From assembly GCA_047619485.1 (NCBI GenBank), contig JBLHKE010000587.1, positions 1-5,100 on the forward strand: a stretch of DNA of 5,100 nt, written 5' to 3'. The position numbers and the translations under genes are program-made. Below are positions 5,009 to 5,100 of the stretch, piece after piece. A model generated the notes under the pieces. It saw only the letters and a list, made by a program, of their open reading frames with translations, did no database searches and was not told the origin of the DNA. The stretch's first letter is position 1; each line of letters opens with the position of its first letter. Source of the stretch: JBLHKE01 sp047619485 (GTDB lineage: Bacteria > Verrucomicrobiota > Verrucomicrobiia > Verrucomicrobiales > DEV007).

Positions 5009-5100
5009 ATGTCACCTCGAGAAAAAAAGCGCTTAGAGCGGCATGAGGAATTGCTTGCGGCGGCTCGGGAATTGTTGATCACTGGAGGCTTGATGGCATT
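5009..5100 (+). CDS. TetR-family transcriptional regulator, N-terminus only (3' partial)
   Basis: ATG 5009 opens a frame that runs off the window after 30 codons: MSPREKKRLERHEELLAAA followed by RELLITGGLMA. The basic start, then 'R.E.LLAAARELL...GG', matches helix 1 and the turn that begin the TetR DNA-binding domain. The recognition helix and the ligand-binding domain lie beyond the end, so the effector and targets cannot be predicted. There is no clear ribosome binding site. An in-frame TAG at 4982-4984 limits how far upstream translation could start. It is divergent from the PUR gene and preceded by dyads that may be its own operator. Confidence 0.65.
   Translation, partial: MSPREKKRLERHEELLAAARELLITGGLMA

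Overview
The window looks like chromosomal DNA of a marine-type Verrucomicrobiota bacterium, probably Opitutae/Puniceicoccales-like. This is inferred from gene content: a large secreted LamG protein with the calcium-binding 'DQDGDG..LLEEYAFG' C-terminal module common in that phylum, a PUR-type (DUF3276) nucleic-acid-binding protein, and a moderately high-GC coding style with AT-rich gaps. No rRNA or other taxonomic marker is present, so the assignment is tentative.

Layout. (1) 3-1277, plus strand: the 3' part of a large secreted LamG/Ig-like protein whose N-terminus lies before the window. (2) 1321-1479: a short MITE-like element with 18-bp terminal inverted repeats, flanked by TA on both sides, followed by an AT-rich stretch to 1600. 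(3) 1601-2423: decayed exopolysaccharide-type genes. The first part is a GH114/PelA-like glycoside hydrolase interrupted by an in-frame TGA. It runs, by a frame change, into the C-terminal end of an outer-membrane beta-barrel protein, which carries a further frameshift but still ends in the classical terminal-Phe barrel signature. (4) 2494-4119, plus strand: an intact two-gene operon, nadC (quinolinate phosphoribosyltransferase, NAD synthesis) and a minimal birA (biotin protein ligase without a DNA-binding domain), 9 bases apart. (5) 4187-4222: a strong two-part hairpin between convergent genes. (6) 4252-4608, minus strand: a 118-aa DUF3276/PUR-domain protein with an acidic Ala/Glu tail. (7) 4609-5008: a 400-bp divergent intergenic region with several inverted and direct repeats. 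(8) 5009 to the end, plus strand: the first 30 codons of a TetR-family regulator.

How they fit together. nadC and birA are cofactor housekeeping genes, probably co-transcribed. The PUR protein and the TetR regulator are divergently transcribed and share an AT-rich control region. The LamG protein, the MITE and the broken hydrolase/barrel remnant form an accessory stretch upstream of the housekeeping operon. I did not find a clearly novel intact system. The most interesting items are the hydrolase-barrel remnant, which fits a deletion through a pelA-pelB-like pair, the MITE, and the repeat-rich PUR/TetR intergenic region.
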